From a virus: a DNA stretch of 64,000 nt. The translations under genes and the position numbers were made by a program. The stretch lies in the IMG/VR virus record IMGVR_UViG_3300047166_000016, positions 1 through 64,000 of that record. One strand, written 5' to 3'. Below are positions 24,381 through 33,530 of the stretch, in pieces (position 1 is the stretch's first letter; each line of letters begins with the position of its first letter). The notes beneath the pieces were generated by a model, which saw only the letters and a program-made list of their open reading frames with translations, did not search any database and was not told the DNA's origin.

Positions 24381-25412
24381 TCAATAAGTCATCGTCAAAA
24401 TGTAGATGCCCGCCGAACGAATGCCCCATCCCGACGTGATACGCAGTTCGTGAACTTCGGTGATCGCGCCATCGGGGATCGGCGTCGGGATTTTTAACGG
24501 GGCGGCCATGTCGGCATACATCAGATTGACCGCCTTCAACTGCGGGCGAATGTCGGACCCGAAGATGTTGGTATTAATGACGCCAGGGAGATCGGGAGCC
24601 TCGATTTCCGGCATGGTAAGCAATACAACGTCCGTGCCGCCCGCGCCCTGTCCGATCAGCGTATCGTCGAAATGCCATTCGAACGTATCGCCGTTCTCCC
24701 GCATCGTGACCTTGACCACATCGGCGGTTGTCGATGTGCCGGCGCCGGGCCGCTGATACGATGTGACCTGGACAATGTTCGCAATCGCGAACTGCAAGAA
24801 AATCCGCTGCGGAGAAATGACCACGATCTTGTTATGGATGTTGCCGCCGGACTGATACATGCCGGATTTAAGCGCGACGATCTCGCCAAGCAGCCAAAGC
24901 GCCATCTGGCCATTGTCGTAGGTGCGAACAGTCGTGTTGCCGTAGCTGTCCGGCGGAAGCGAAACGGTCGTCGCGCCAACGGTATTGAGCAAGCCCTCGC
25001 CGTTCGCCGCGTTGTAGCCATAGAGCAGCGCGGTTCGCATCTGCTGAAAAATGCCCTGGCGCGCGCCAAGATCGAGCGCGGCCGGAACGGACAGGCCGAA
25101 ATCGCCGCCGCGTGCCGTGTCGTGATGATCCCAGATGGCGCGGGTGCGCGCCAGATAGGTCGGCGTGCCGGCGAACGAAACAACCAACGATGCCGATGGC
25201 AACAGGTTCATCGGCGATTGGCCCGATTGAACCTCGGTGCGGATATCGAGTTGGTTGATGTAAACCGCCATGTCCTCGGAGCCGAGCTTCACCCGTGGTT
25301 TCCCTTCGGGGAGCACGGCGAACGCACCGGAAGCCTGAGCGTAAGTGACGACAAACTCCGGCTCGGAGAAGCTCGGAGTGATCTTCGCCTCGGAAGGGAA
25401 AAGAACGGGCAT
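24381..25412 (-). CDS. major capsid protein (DUF2184-like)
   Basis: 343 residues. Position after protease-scaffold and decoration genes, and features of the HK97-fold DUF2184 group: an N-terminal arm, MAVYINQLDIRTEVQSGQSPMNLLPSAS, a central helix GIFQQMRTALLYGYNAANGEGLLN, and VVISPQRIFLQFAIANIVQ. It would form the icosahedral shell. This is the best candidate in the window for the main coat protein. Confidence 0.75.
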   Translation of the reverse strand: MPVLFPSEAKITPSFSEPEFVVTYAQASGAFAVLPEGKPRVKLGSEDMAVYINQLDIRTEVQSGQSPMNLLPSASLVVSFAGTPTYLARTRAIWDHHDTARGGDFGLSVPAALDLGARQGIFQQMRTALLYGYNAANGEGLLNTVGATTVSLPPDSYGNTTVRTYDNGQMALWLLGEIVALKSGMYQSGGNIHNKIVVISPQRIFLQFAIANIVQVTSYQRPGAGTSTTADVVKVTMRENGDTFEWHFDDTLIGQGAGGTDVVLLTMPEIEAPDLPGVINTNIFGSDIRPQLKAVNLMYADMAAPLKIPTPIPDGAITEVHELRITSGWGIRSAGIYILTMTY

Positions 25413-25424
25413 CTGCTTGTGTCC

Positions 25425-26048
25425 TTAAATCTGGATGATGGCGGTGTCGCCAGTCGTCCAAGTCACGGAACTGGCAGAGGCGTAGTTGACGATTTTCGAG
25501 TTGCTGTTGACCGAACGAAGCACGGTCGTGGTCGGAAGCGCGAAGTTGGAACCGGTAGTAACCAGCGTCACCCAGTAGAGCGTTACGCTCCAATACAATG
25601 CCGCCGCGTTGATAAATTCGCCCGCCGTCAGCGCGGCAACCAGAGCCGGATCGCAGTTGACCGGAATACGCGCGTTCGATCCGTTGCGGTAGAACGAAAC
25701 GTAGTTTCCGGTCGCGGCCTGCGGCACGTTGTTGCCCGGCGCGATAACCATCGACGATGCCTGATTGAACACGGACCAGCCGAGCGTGTTGCCCTGCGAC
25801 GTGGACCGCTTCACCGTTGGCCCGAGACCTTCGGAAAAGCCGGTCGCGGGCTGATTGATCGCGACGGAAAGCGGCACGCCACCCCACATCGTAACGGTTT
25901 CGGTTGTGGCGAGCGTCGCGCCCTCCAACCACATACGCGACGACGGATCGTCAAGCGCCAAACCTTGAGTATAACCCTGGGTCGGATTGACGAACGTGCC
26001 GGTCGGAGTTTGCGTGGCATAAGGATTGAAAGATAGCGTCCCGGACAT
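25425..26048 (-). CDS. capsid decoration/cement-type protein
   Basis: 207 residues, beta-rich, ending TWTTGDTAIIQI, encoded between the protease-scaffold and major capsid genes. That slot usually holds a head stabilising or decoration protein. The sequence has the Ser/Thr/Asn-rich composition of outer capsid proteins and no transmembrane segment. Confidence 0.55.
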   Translation of the reverse strand: MSGTLSFNPYATQTPTGTFVNPTQGYTQGLALDDPSSRMWLEGATLATTETVTMWGGVPLSVAINQPATGFSEGLGPTVKRSTSQGNTLGWSVFNQASSMVIAPGNNVPQAATGNYVSFYRNGSNARIPVNCDPALVAALTAGEFINAAALYWSVTLYWVTLVTTGSNFALPTTTVLRSVNSNSKIVNYASASSVTWTTGDTAIIQI

Positions 26049-26052
26049 TTAC

Positions 26053-27600
26053 TTAAATCCCTTCGTTCGAGTTCGGGTTGCGACGGATGCGCCCCGATGC
26101 GCCCTGCGACATAAAGGGAGCCATCCATGCCATCGGATCGCCCACGTATTCCGTGATCCGGCGCCCGGCGCGGTCGGTTCGCACCATCTCCATGAGCAGA
26201 CCGGGCCGTGCCAGCGCGGGCGTTTTCGCCGCCTCGACCGCATCGTTGTAGACAATGGCCTCGATCGGTTCGAGCATCGCGGCGTCCGCGCTGTCGAAGC
26301 GAGTGTCGCGAAACTTCGCCGAATGCTTCTTGAAGTGCTCCATCAGGCGGCGGCGGTATGGCAGCGACACTTCGCCGGCGATAGGCCGTGGCGCTTCGTT
26401 GCCGAACATCGCGGCCACCCCGTCGGCACGGGCCTGAGCACGCGCCAGGGCATCACGCTCACTCTGCGGCACTTCGGTCGTCAGGGTGCGGAGCGTGGCT
26501 TGCATGGCATCCAGTTGCCTGCGGAGATCGGCGTTTTCGCGCGCGTGTGCCGCATCGTGCCGAGCCGCGTCTTTGCGGTCCTTTTCCTCGCGCTCCATCT
26601 TTTCCTTTTCCTCGGCGTCCTTTTTGGCCTTGTCCTCTTTGTGCTCAGGCTCCTCGGCCTCCTCGGATGCCCACTTCTCGAAGGACTCGTCGTCCTTCTT
26701 TTCGGATTCCTCCGCGTCCATGCGGCAATCCTTGGCGTCCTTGCGGGCCTTGTCCTTCTCGACGCCACCCTTTTCGAGCGCATCGCACATCGCCGCTTCG
26801 TCCGCATCGTGGCGCGACTTCCAATCCTTGTAAGCCTCGCCATCCTTGCGCTTGCCAAAACGGTCCTTACGCGCCGCGTCGTGGCGGGCGCGATCCTTTT
26901 CGGCGGCCTTCTCGGCTTCCATCGCATCCATCCGCGCATCCATGCGCTTCAGGCCGTCCATGATCGCATCCAGTCTTTCGCTGTCCTTACGGGCCTGCTC
27001 TTCGCTGGCCTTTTTTTCGTCTGCCTCATCGGCCATGTTTGCAAGCCCTTCGTTAAGTGTATCGTTTTGCACGCCGGTCGGATCGCCGCCTTTATCCCAA
27101 ACGCCGCCATCCCCAACGTCGAGGACTGCGATGTGATCGAGTAAGGACGGATTGCCTTCGATCAGAAAGGTTTCGCCATTTAACTCGACCGTTTCGTTCC
27201 CATCGGTCGGAAGAAATACAACACCGGGCGATGTAGAGAGTTTGCCTTTGCTCATCTTTTCGATGGCTTCGGCGTCGTAGATGCGCGCGATCCCCCACGT
27301 CTCGTCGCCCTTTAGGTAGGGCAACATGATCGTTCCGATTGCGCGTTTATTAAATTCTTTGGAATCCAGTCCCGGCTTGTTTTCCGGGTGAACCCAGATC
27401 ACCGGCAATCCGTTACACCGCGCCAGAAACTCGGGAGACTGGAATATCGAACTATCGCGCCAGACATATTCGTCGTGTCCGGCTCTGTAACTAAGCCCGG
27501 TCCCGGTGATGCGAATGGCGAAAAGCGTCATTCCGCCAAGTTGCCACGGCGACGGCAACAGACCGGCGACGATCTGGCGTGCCGCGTCTAACTCCGTCAT
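26053..27600 (-). CDS. prohead protease fused to scaffold (DUF2213-like)
   Basis: 515 residues. Residues 1-190 resemble the DUF2213 protease domain (FQSPEFLARCNGLPVIWVHPENKPGLDSKEFNKRAIGTI, then KLSTSPGVVF and LLDHIAVLDVG); a histidine in WVHPE and serine in STSPG are the likely active residues. Residues about 195-370 are an extremely charged coiled coil (runs of K/E/D/R/A), a classic scaffold. The C-terminal 130 residues are a separate domain. It cleaves itself and capsid proteins during head maturation. Confidence 0.8.
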   Translation of the reverse strand: MTELDAARQIVAGLLPSPWQLGGMTLFAIRITGTGLSYRAGHDEYVWRDSSIFQSPEFLARCNGLPVIWVHPENKPGLDSKEFNKRAIGTIMLPYLKGDETWGIARIYDAEAIEKMSKGKLSTSPGVVFLPTDGNETVELNGETFLIEGNPSLLDHIAVLDVGDGGVWDKGGDPTGVQNDTLNEGLANMADEADEKKASEEQARKDSERLDAIMDGLKRMDARMDAMEAEKAAEKDRARHDAARKDRFGKRKDGEAYKDWKSRHDADEAAMCDALEKGGVEKDKARKDAKDCRMDAEESEKKDDESFEKWASEEAEEPEHKEDKAKKDAEEKEKMEREEKDRKDAARHDAAHARENADLRRQLDAMQATLRTLTTEVPQSERDALARAQARADGVAAMFGNEAPRPIAGEVSLPYRRRLMEHFKKHSAKFRDTRFDSADAAMLEPIEAIVYNDAVEAAKTPALARPGLLMEMVRTDRAGRRITEYVGDPMAWMAPFMSQGASGRIRRNPNSNEGI

Positions 27601-27612
27601 CGCGGCATTTTC

Positions 27613-28233
27613 CTATGGCTTATAGAGCCGACATTTCGCGTTCTCAGCCTCGAACCCGATATGCGGCGTTCGCATCCGAAAATGATCGACGACCCGCGTG
27701 ACTTCCGGCCACGCATTCGATCCGTAATCGTCCGCGATCAGAACGCCGCCCTTGGCGAGCAATCCCCACCAGCGGATCAGGTCGCTCATAACAGACAGGT
27801 AATCGTGCGCCGCGTCGATATGCACCGCGCCAGGATGCACACCAGCCCGCGCCAGAACTTCGCACGCGGAGGCGGAATCGAGCGGAACCGGCACGATCCA
27901 GCCCCGCAGTTGCAATACCGCGACGTTGTTCGCGAACGTGCCGTAAAGCCCTTCGACCGGCCAATGTTCCGCCGATCCGCACCATGTATCGATCGCGACA
28001 ATCACGCCGTCGCATCCATTGTCTCGCATCCGTTCGGCCATGGTGACGGTCGATCCGCCCTTCCATACCCCAACATCCACCGCGACGGCCGAACGCGCGT
28101 CTATGGCCTCGGTCAGATAACGGTGCCCAGAGTTCCATCCCTGCGTATCGAGAGGTTGCGACGGTTCTATGGCGGCGAAAGGATCGTGTCCTCGCCAGAT
28201 TGTGGCGATGATTTCGTCTCGGGCCAATGTCAT
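27613..28233 (-). CDS. class I SAM-dependent methyltransferase
   Basis: 206 residues. The methyltransferase fold shows [19 protein letters not shown] (motif I, glycine-rich SAM loop), [10 protein letters not shown] (acidic end of strand 2), and [35 protein letters not shown] (motifs IV-V). This resembles small-molecule or sugar O-methyltransferases (Methyltransf_24 type) rather than DNA methylases. Together with the neighbouring glycosyltransferase it forms a sugar-modification pair inside the head operon. Confidence 0.8.
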   Translation of the reverse strand: MTLARDEIIATIWRGHDPFAAIEPSQPLDTQGWNSGHRYLTEAIDARSAVAVDVGVWKGGSTVTMAERMRDNGCDGVIVAIDTWCGSAEHWPVEGLYGTFANNVAVLQLRGWIVPVPLDSASACEVLARAGVHPGAVHIDAAHDYLSVMSDLIRWWGLLAKGGVLIADDYGSNAWPEVTRVVDHFRMRTPHIGFEAENAKCRLYKP

Positions 28234-28448
28234 CGGCGCGGAGACGTTGCCTTCTCTTGCGGATCGCTTGTCAAAGCATCGAACCGCTCGATCATCCGGT
28301 CGAACGCCGTCGCGATCTCGCCGATCCGGTCCTGCCGTGCCATGCGTTCCGCCGCCGCTTCGGCCTGCTTGGGCGGATGCCCGGCGCGGATCATTTCGGC
28401 GATGTTGGCGCTTATCGTTTCCTGCGACGATCCGCGTTCAAGCGGCAT
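28230..28448 (-). CDS. small conserved-type phage protein
   Basis: 72 residues from ATG 28448, overlapping the glycosyltransferase stop. The helix [29 protein letters not shown] matches a motif common in small phage proteins near portal genes. It is probably regulatory or assembly-related. Coupled by ATGA to the methyltransferase gene. Confidence 0.55.
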   Translation of the reverse strand: MPLERGSSQETISANIAEMIRAGHPPKQAEAAAERMARQDRIGEIATAFDRMIERFDALTSDPQEKATSPRR

Positions 28449-29379
28449 CGATCGTCGCCATCCCGATCCGCCCCACATTCAGATCGAGCGCACCCATATA
28501 GGCCGCCGCATCGCTCAGAGCCGCGTCCTGCGCCGCCCGCGTTCCGGCCTCTTGCTCTGCCTTGCGCTGGCGATACGCCGCCACGCGCGCCGTGAAGGCC
28601 GCCGCATAGTCGCTATCGGTCATCTCTGCCTCCGCGTAGTTTCGGTCGCACCAGATCAGCCGTTGGGCGTGCATCGGATCGGTTTCGCGCATCGCGTAAT
28701 AGGCTGTCGCCTCGCCCGTGCCGCGCCAGGTGTGCATCTCGGTCAGAAACGACGATACGGTGCAATCCGCGCTCATCGGATCGTTTTCGAGGAACGGAAA
28801 TGTCCAGCATTGCGGCACGGATCGGCACAACGCCTTGTCGATCATCAAACAGGACGTATCGACAAAACCGGTCGCCGGCCAGGCACGGATGCCATGATGC
28901 GGTCCGCAGCTCTCCCATTCGTCGATTGCGACCGGGAGCGACGTCTCGGGATGCACGAACCACCGTTGCGAAAATGCCCAATCGACACCGGCAATCGCGG
29001 CCTTGAGCGTCGAAAGGTGATGCGGTGCCCACCAGTTATCGTCGTCGAGATAGGCCACGTGCGCCGAATTGGCGAGATACGTGAGGATGGTCCTCAGCGC
29101 CCCGCCGTCGCCCGATGGCGTAGTGCCGCCATGTCGCGTCGATGTCGAATAGCCCGGCCAGAACGTTTGCACCGTTACGTTCTCAGGCCGATCCGCGAAG
29201 CTAGGCCAATCGCGGCCCGGCACGTCCATGCCAACCAAGACATGTATCCGGCCCGGCAAGTCCTGCGCGAATACGCTCTCGATGGCGCGGCGCAATGTCG
29301 GACGCAGCACGGTCGGGATGACAACGGCGGCATCGTATGGCGTTTGGAGATTATCGCCGAACGTGGTCAGGTAACTCAT
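28438..29379 (-). CDS. GT2-type glycosyltransferase
   Basis: 313 residues; the start chosen is the ATG overlapping the previous stop (ATGA at 29379). The glycosyltransferase A fold is visible: [22 protein letters not shown] (nucleotide-binding strand and helix), [15 protein letters not shown] (DxD-type metal site) and [20 protein letters not shown] (acceptor-side acidic motif). The C-terminal 70 residues are helical. It would transfer a sugar to an unknown acceptor: capsid protein, DNA or host envelope. Confidence 0.75.
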   Translation of the reverse strand: MSYLTTFGDNLQTPYDAAVVIPTVLRPTLRRAIESVFAQDLPGRIHVLVGMDVPGRDWPSFADRPENVTVQTFWPGYSTSTRHGGTTPSGDGGALRTILTYLANSAHVAYLDDDNWWAPHHLSTLKAAIAGVDWAFSQRWFVHPETSLPVAIDEWESCGPHHGIRAWPATGFVDTSCLMIDKALCRSVPQCWTFPFLENDPMSADCTVSSFLTEMHTWRGTGEATAYYAMRETDPMHAQRLIWCDRNYAEAEMTDSDYAAAFTARVAAYRQRKAEQEAGTRAAQDAALSDAAAYMGALDLNVGRIGMATIDAA

Positions 29380-29570
29380 GCGTTCCACGCCTTGGCGCGG
29401 ATGATGGTTCGCACCGTGTCCATCACGGACTTTCGCGCCTCGCGGATGGTGCCGGTTTGCGTCACACGGGCCAATTCGATGTCCAGGTCGAGTGCCTGCG
29501 CCATGAGGCGATCCGAGATTATTTTGTCCGCGTAGGTCGGATCGGATTGCTTCGGTTTGCGAAACGTCAT
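29376..29570 (-). CDS. small hypothetical protein
   Basis: 64 residues from ATG 29570 (ATGA with the head protein). Mostly helical (TYADKIISDRLMAQALDLDIELARV, REARKSVMDTVRTIIRAKAWN). It may assist the adjacent head or glycosyltransferase gene; no family. Confidence 0.5.
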   Translation of the reverse strand: MTFRKPKQSDPTYADKIISDRLMAQALDLDIELARVTQTGTIREARKSVMDTVRTIIRAKAWNA

Positions 29571-30391
29571 GCCGCTAACCTCCCCGCGACAAACTCCTGG
29601 CCCTTGGCCGTGAGAAACTGGTCCGATAGCGCGCGTGGCGAAGTCACATATTCCAACCAGCAGCGGCAATTCACCGGTTGTCCTGGCCTGTCGATCTCAT
29701 CGGTATAGCCATGCACCGGCTGCACCAAACCCATCTTATCGGCCCACGATCCGCGAATGATAAAAGTCTTTTTCGCCCATGCCATGTGCTGCTTGCGCGC
29801 GGCGTAATTCTTATCGTGCTCGCCGTGATCGTGCCACGTGCCAGCGATGGCCCCGGCATCGGTCGCGACGATATCCGCGATATTGGCGATCAGCTTGTGG
29901 CCCTGATCGTTCAATACCAAACGGCGGCGGTAGCTTTGGTGCGCGACGGACTTCGCGATATCGGTTTTGGTCGCGCGCTTGTCTATCGCGCCGTCGCCGC
30001 CGGGCGGAATCGAGGTCGACCATCCCCTGAACCGCGATAGCGTCGTTTCGATTGCCTCGCGGCGGTTAAGTTTGATCAGATCGGCGCTGGCGATAATCCG
30101 CCGATCCAGTTCGGCCCGTAACTGGGGCTTGATCTGAGCGATGGTGTATCGCGACACGCCCGGCACGTAATCGGCGACCTTCCCTCGAGCCGCGAGCCGT
30201 TCGTAAATCGCGCCCAATCGCCGCGCCGTGTCCTGGTCGATGACCTGTTCCGAGCCGATATCGCGTTCGGCGGCGTTGCGGAGCGCCATTGCCCAATAAT
30301 CGACCCGATCCGGGCTGACGTAGCCGGTGCGCGCCAGTTCCGCGATGGCATCGGCCAGGACTTCGCGAAAGGTCGGTTGCGCTACGCTCAC
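29567..30391 (-). CDS. head morphogenesis protein (Mu gpF-like)
   Basis: 274 residues encoded directly after the portal (ATGA). Helical N-terminal two thirds, then the Mu F-like C-terminal signature with HDHGEHDKNYAARKQHMAW, a PVHG-type turn and PGQPVNCRCWLEYV. These minor head proteins associate with the portal. The conserved CRCW is seen in most members. Confidence 0.8.
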   Translation of the reverse strand: MSVAQPTFREVLADAIAELARTGYVSPDRVDYWAMALRNAAERDIGSEQVIDQDTARRLGAIYERLAARGKVADYVPGVSRYTIAQIKPQLRAELDRRIIASADLIKLNRREAIETTLSRFRGWSTSIPPGGDGAIDKRATKTDIAKSVAHQSYRRRLVLNDQGHKLIANIADIVATDAGAIAGTWHDHGEHDKNYAARKQHMAWAKKTFIIRGSWADKMGLVQPVHGYTDEIDRPGQPVNCRCWLEYVTSPRALSDQFLTAKGQEFVAGRLAA

Positions 30392-31869
30392 GTTTCGGCC
30401 GAGAACGGCGCCGGTTCGTGTTCCTTTTCCTCGCCGCCGCCCATCGTCGGGGCCGGCGGAACGTAATTTGCCAGCGCATCCTCGTCGATTTCCAGCGGCG
30501 CGGAAAACAGTTTCCGGCGCGAATTAATTTCATCGGCGGCCCATGCGATGACGCGCGCCTTGTTTACCGGATCGATCCCGGCATTGATAAGGCTCTCGAC
30601 CAGCGCGGTGACGGCCTCGAAACGGGTTTTTTCGACCTGAATCGCATCGCTTTCCGGTTCGGCCAGTAGGTTCGGCCACGTCGCGGAGAACGAATTGGAC
30701 CAGGTATAAAACGCCGTCTCGTAAGGTATCTTGCGATACTCTGGAACGTCCTGCTTCAACGCCTCATAGAACTGCGGCGACCACGCCCGGCGCATCACGA
30801 TCTTGTCGAACCACTTATAGAGCGGGTCCATGCCGATGCGCTCCGTCGCGATATAATCCGCGATCTGCTTGGCGTCCTCGGACCCTTCGGCCATTCCGCC
30901 GACCATTTCCTCTTGTTCGAGGAGCTTCGATGGCATCCCCACGCCCATCGCCACATCCTTTAGTGCGTTCTCGCGGCAAAGCCGGGCTGGGCCTTCCAGG
31001 TTTTGGAAATTGAGGCTCTCGATGCTGTCCTTCTCGCCGATGGTCAGCACGTTGCCTGTCACGCCGGCTTTCAGCGCGGAACGCTTGATCCCGAAAAAGT
31101 TCAGGATGCGATTGTTGATTACCGGACCAGGCGCGGCCATTTTCGCCACGAGCAAGCCGACCTTGAACGTAACCAACTGGTCCGTTATCATGGCCTGGAT
31201 CAGCGTTTTCAACGGATACAACGCACGCTGATAAACCGAGCGGCCCACGAAACCGAATGCCGAATTGGTCCATTCGATGTAGATCGGCTGTTCGTTCATC
31301 GTAATGACGGTGCGCGACGGGTGGTAAATCCGATTGCCGACACGGACTTCGCGAGCCTTTTGAAACTCAGGACTGTTCGGGTCCTGGTCGAGCACAAGCG
31401 AGCCGGCTGTATTGAGCGGATCGAGCACGTTGAAATACGGCTCGATCTCGTGCAGTTTCAGCACGTCCAGCGGTTGATCGCTTCGCATCGGATAGCGTCG
31501 ATCCCCGACGACGATGCTGGAAATACCGTAGATGCGCGCCGTGACTTTCGCGGACTTGATCCATCCGTCCGCACCTATTCCACTCCATTCGCGCCGAAAC
31601 GCTTCGACAAGCCGCTCCTCGGGACCGGCGGGAATCGTGATGATGCGCTCTTGCGACTGCGCCAGAACGATCGGCTTTTCGGCGATCTTCGCACCCAACT
31701 GATGATACGCAAAAATCGTTTTGCATAACTGGTATCCGACCGGCGAACCCGGAACGATATCCTCTGCGTTCAGCAGTTGCGTCAGTTGGCTACCGCACCC
31801 GCCCTGAACGCCAAGCCCGGCGAACCCAATTCCGCCTTCGACCGTGTTCGCGCTATTCGATCCGCTCAC
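30388..31869 (-). CDS. portal protein (DUF1073-like)
   Basis: 493 residues. Upstream of the Mu F-like gene and downstream of terminase, as expected for a portal. The DUF1073 type is suggested by LLNAEDIVPGSPVGYQLCKTIFAYHQLGAKI at the N-terminus, KLHEIEPYFNVLDPLNTAGS, and the later LGEKDSIESLNFQNLEG and PSKLLEQEEMVGGMAEGSEDAKQIADYI. It forms the dodecameric DNA channel and head-tail joint. Confidence 0.8.
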   Translation of the reverse strand: MSGSNSANTVEGGIGFAGLGVQGGCGSQLTQLLNAEDIVPGSPVGYQLCKTIFAYHQLGAKIAEKPIVLAQSQERIITIPAGPEERLVEAFRREWSGIGADGWIKSAKVTARIYGISSIVVGDRRYPMRSDQPLDVLKLHEIEPYFNVLDPLNTAGSLVLDQDPNSPEFQKAREVRVGNRIYHPSRTVITMNEQPIYIEWTNSAFGFVGRSVYQRALYPLKTLIQAMITDQLVTFKVGLLVAKMAAPGPVINNRILNFFGIKRSALKAGVTGNVLTIGEKDSIESLNFQNLEGPARLCRENALKDVAMGVGMPSKLLEQEEMVGGMAEGSEDAKQIADYIATERIGMDPLYKWFDKIVMRRAWSPQFYEALKQDVPEYRKIPYETAFYTWSNSFSATWPNLLAEPESDAIQVEKTRFEAVTALVESLINAGIDPVNKARVIAWAADEINSRRKLFSAPLEIDEDALANYVPPAPTMGGGEEKEHEPAPFSAET

Positions 31870-32060
31870 GTTTTAACGATCCGCTCCGATAGCGTTCCGT
31901 TGCGGAGCCGCAACTCCCAATCGCGGTGCGCCGCATCGTGCGCGGGATCGGTCAGCACGAGGCCGCATTTCGCCACGGCGGCCTCGATCTCCCCCGGACT
32001 GGCGACGGACGTGCCACGGTCGGACAGTTCGGCGGCGAGACGTTCGGCGGGCGTTGGCAT
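31866..32060 (-). CDS. small protein preceding the portal
   Basis: 64 residues if the start is MPTPAERL at 32060; an upstream ATG at 32081 would add seven residues and overlap the previous gene by 17 bases. Helical, with AAHRDWELRLRNG. It is coupled to the portal by ATGA. Function unknown. Confidence 0.5.
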   Translation of the reverse strand: MPTPAERLAAELSDRGTSVASPGEIEAAVAKCGLVLTDPAHDAAHRDWELRLRNGTLSERIVKT

Positions 32061-32064
32061 GGCG

Positions 32065-32271
32065 TTACGGCTTTGCGACATGCGGCGCGGTTGGCACCGC
32101 GGGAATAGCCGGCACGGGCGGTGTGACCGGCGTCGACGGAAATACCGTCATCAGGCCGCCCGGCAAGACCGGAAGCGCGATAACCAACGATGCGAGGACG
32201 GACCCGGACGGTGCCAGGACCGTGACGGTCAGCGTTTCGCCGACTGTTATAGTTGACGTGGCACCCGGCAT
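32065..32271 (-). CDS. small hydrophobic beta protein
   Basis: 68 residues from ATG 32271, which has a GAGGAT nine bases upstream; an ATG at 32298 would run into the divergent plus-strand gene. The middle is hydrophobic (GSVLASLVIALPVLPGGLMTVF) and the C-terminus is a proline/valine run (TPVTPPVPAIPAVPTAP). It may be membrane associated. Confidence 0.45.
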   Translation of the reverse strand: MPGATSTITVGETLTVTVLAPSGSVLASLVIALPVLPGGLMTVFPSTPVTPPVPAIPAVPTAPHVAKP

Positions 32272-32290
32272 GTCCGTATGATCCTCGGTT

Positions 32291-32551
32291 ATGAGCAAGG
32301 TTTACGCCAACATCCCGGACGCCAAGATCGCGCCCGCACCCAAGCCACGACTGCGGTTCCATCGCGGTCGATGGTGGGCTTATCACGCTGGCATATGTCT
32401 ATTCGCGAGCGGCGAAACGGCTGGAACAGCATATGCCGCATTGGAAGCCAAGATTAACGCATCCCTATGCGCCGCACGGGCAAGGGATGCCCGCTACAAC
32501 GATAGCGACGATCTGGAAAGCGAAGACTTCGATTGGATCGACGAATATTGA
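32291..32551 (+). CDS. small hypothetical protein, first of a plus-strand islet
   Basis: 86 residues. RFHRGRWWAYHAGICLFASGETAGTAYAAL followed by a very acidic tail (DSDDLESEDFDWIDEY). The W-W-A and AGTAYAA pattern recurs in small phage early proteins. It begins a six-gene islet inverted within the head module, divergent from the 32065-32271 gene with only 19 bases between the two starts. Confidence 0.5.
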   Translation: MSKVYANIPDAKIAPAPKPRLRFHRGRWWAYHAGICLFASGETAGTAYAALEAKINASLCAARARDARYNDSDDLESEDFDWIDEY

Positions 32552-32567
32552 ACCGGACGATGAACCG

Positions 32568-32744
32568 ATGAGCGAGCGTTTCGAGATGCGGGTCACGCCG
32601 AAATGGATGGCCATGCTGGACGCCTGGCGGGCCAAGCAACGGCCGATCCCGTCCAGGACCGCCGTGCTGAGGCAAGCTGCGGTCGATTTCTGCGAAAAGC
32701 AACCGATGCCTTCCGACTTGCCAGAAAAGGACGAACCGCGATGA
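32568..32744 (+). CDS. possible small DNA-binding (RHH-like) protein
   Basis: 58 residues. SERFEMRVTPKWMAMLDAWRAKQ followed by PSRTAVLRQAAVDFCEK looks like a beta strand plus two helices as in Arc/MetJ-type proteins, where the strand FEMRV contacts DNA. It ends in an ATGA junction with the next gene. The assignment is tentative. Confidence 0.5.
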   Translation: MSERFEMRVTPKWMAMLDAWRAKQRPIPSRTAVLRQAAVDFCEKQPMPSDLPEKDEPR

Positions 32745-32926
32745 TCGAAGACTGGACCGTTACGTTTACCGAACAGACAGGAAAAACAACTGTATTGCCT
32801 GGCGTATCGGTCGAACCATTCGATAGCGAGATCGATGAGATCGTGCGATTGCGCGCCCGGATCGCGAAACTCGAAACGAAACTCGCGGAAGCCGAGGCGA
32901 AACTCGAACAAGGAAGCTTCTATTGA
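32741..32926 (+). CDS. small coiled-coil protein
   Basis: 61 residues. A beta N-terminus (DWTVTFTEQTGKTTVLPG) is followed by a clear coiled coil (EIVRLRARIAKLETKLAEAEAKLEQ). ATGA with the previous gene and a TTGA overlap with the next. Probably an oligomerising accessory protein. Confidence 0.5.
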   Translation: MIEDWTVTFTEQTGKTTVLPGVSVEPFDSEIDEIVRLRARIAKLETKLAEAEAKLEQGSFY

Positions 32927-33096
32927 CCAAACCCGCCGCACCTGTTCCGCACATGCGCCGCGCCTTCACCGTCGTATTGCTTGGCCCTGTATCCGAGCTT
33001 CGCGCCGCTTCGGTAACGGAGATCGTCGAGGCCGTAACAAAACAATTTAACTTTTCGCGGCACGTCACCGTCGCGTGCCAGGACGAAATGCCATGA
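32923..33096 (+). CDS. small hypothetical protein (TTG start)
   Basis: 57 residues starting from TTG in the TTGA overlap. It contains TVVLLGPVSELRAASVTEIVEAVTKQF and ends CQDEMP. Coupled by ATGA to a membrane peptide gene. It is too short for confident family calling; the junctions at both ends are the main support. Confidence 0.45.
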   Translation: MTKPAAPVPHMRRAFTVVLLGPVSELRAASVTEIVEAVTKQFNFSRHVTVACQDEMP

Positions 33097-33224
33097 TAAT
33101 CGTCGCAATCGCCGGAACGCTCGCCGCCCTCGTGCTGTTTCGCTGGGTGCGTGCCGTATTCGGCCTTACCCTCATGGTCGCGGCGGCGTGGTTCGCGATG
33201 ATCTGCGCGGGATGGGTAACTTGA
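33093..33224 (+). CDS. small membrane protein
   Basis: 43 residues, two hydrophobic segments (IIVAIAGTLAALVLF and VFGLTLMVAAAWFAMICAGWV) separated by a short basic loop (RWVR). Likely an inner-membrane hairpin peptide. A holin-like role is conceivable from shape only. Confidence 0.45.
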   Translation: MIIVAIAGTLAALVLFRWVRAVFGLTLMVAAAWFAMICAGWVT

Positions 33225-33454
33225 GCATCGAACCGGTAGACTACCTTCCTTCTTATCGAAAGTGTCAAACATGCGATGCTGACTGCGGATTGCAATGGAC
33301 AGACGGCGAACCCTGTTGGGGATCGGTCGAAGTCATCGATGAAATCGGATCGGTAGACTTAGACGGCAATCGCGAATACGAGTGGGTTCACGCTTGCAAA
33401 GGTCATCGCGAAGGCTACGGATCGTATAAGCCAGAAACGCTGCCAATAACCTAA
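33212..33454 (+). CDS. small zinc-ribbon-type protein
   Basis: 80 residues from ATG 33212 (TTG 33221 in the overlap with the previous stop is an alternative). The N-terminal CQTCDADCGLQW with later cysteines (EPCWG, HACKGH) suggests a zinc site. It contains acidic WGSVEVIDEIGSVD. It ends the plus-strand islet and converges with the terminase gene. Confidence 0.5.
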   Translation: MGNLSIEPVDYLPSYRKCQTCDADCGLQWTDGEPCWGSVEVIDEIGSVDLDGNREYEWVHACKGHREGYGSYKPETLPIT

Positions 33455-33530
33455 CGGGATGGGTGATATGAGCATAGTGCCGGATGGCGAGCCTTGTTCC
33501 GGCGCAAAGCAAAGACGATTGGAGAATGGA

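Noticed and set aside
23183-24439. 418-codon plus frame opposite connector genes
   Set aside because: Arg/His-rich shadow with no ribosome site; minus genes explain the region.
24672-26036. 454-codon plus frame opposite the capsid genes
   Set aside because: Antisense shadow; minus frames fit major capsid and decoration proteins.
26026-27144. Leucine-rich plus frame, looks like a membrane protein
   Set aside because: It is the antisense of the Lys/Glu coiled coil of the scaffold, which turns into Leu/Phe; not a real membrane protein.
27661-29535. 624-codon plus frame across the methyltransferase and glycosyltransferase genes
   Set aside because: No domain, odd His/Arg composition; the minus frames carry clear enzyme motifs.
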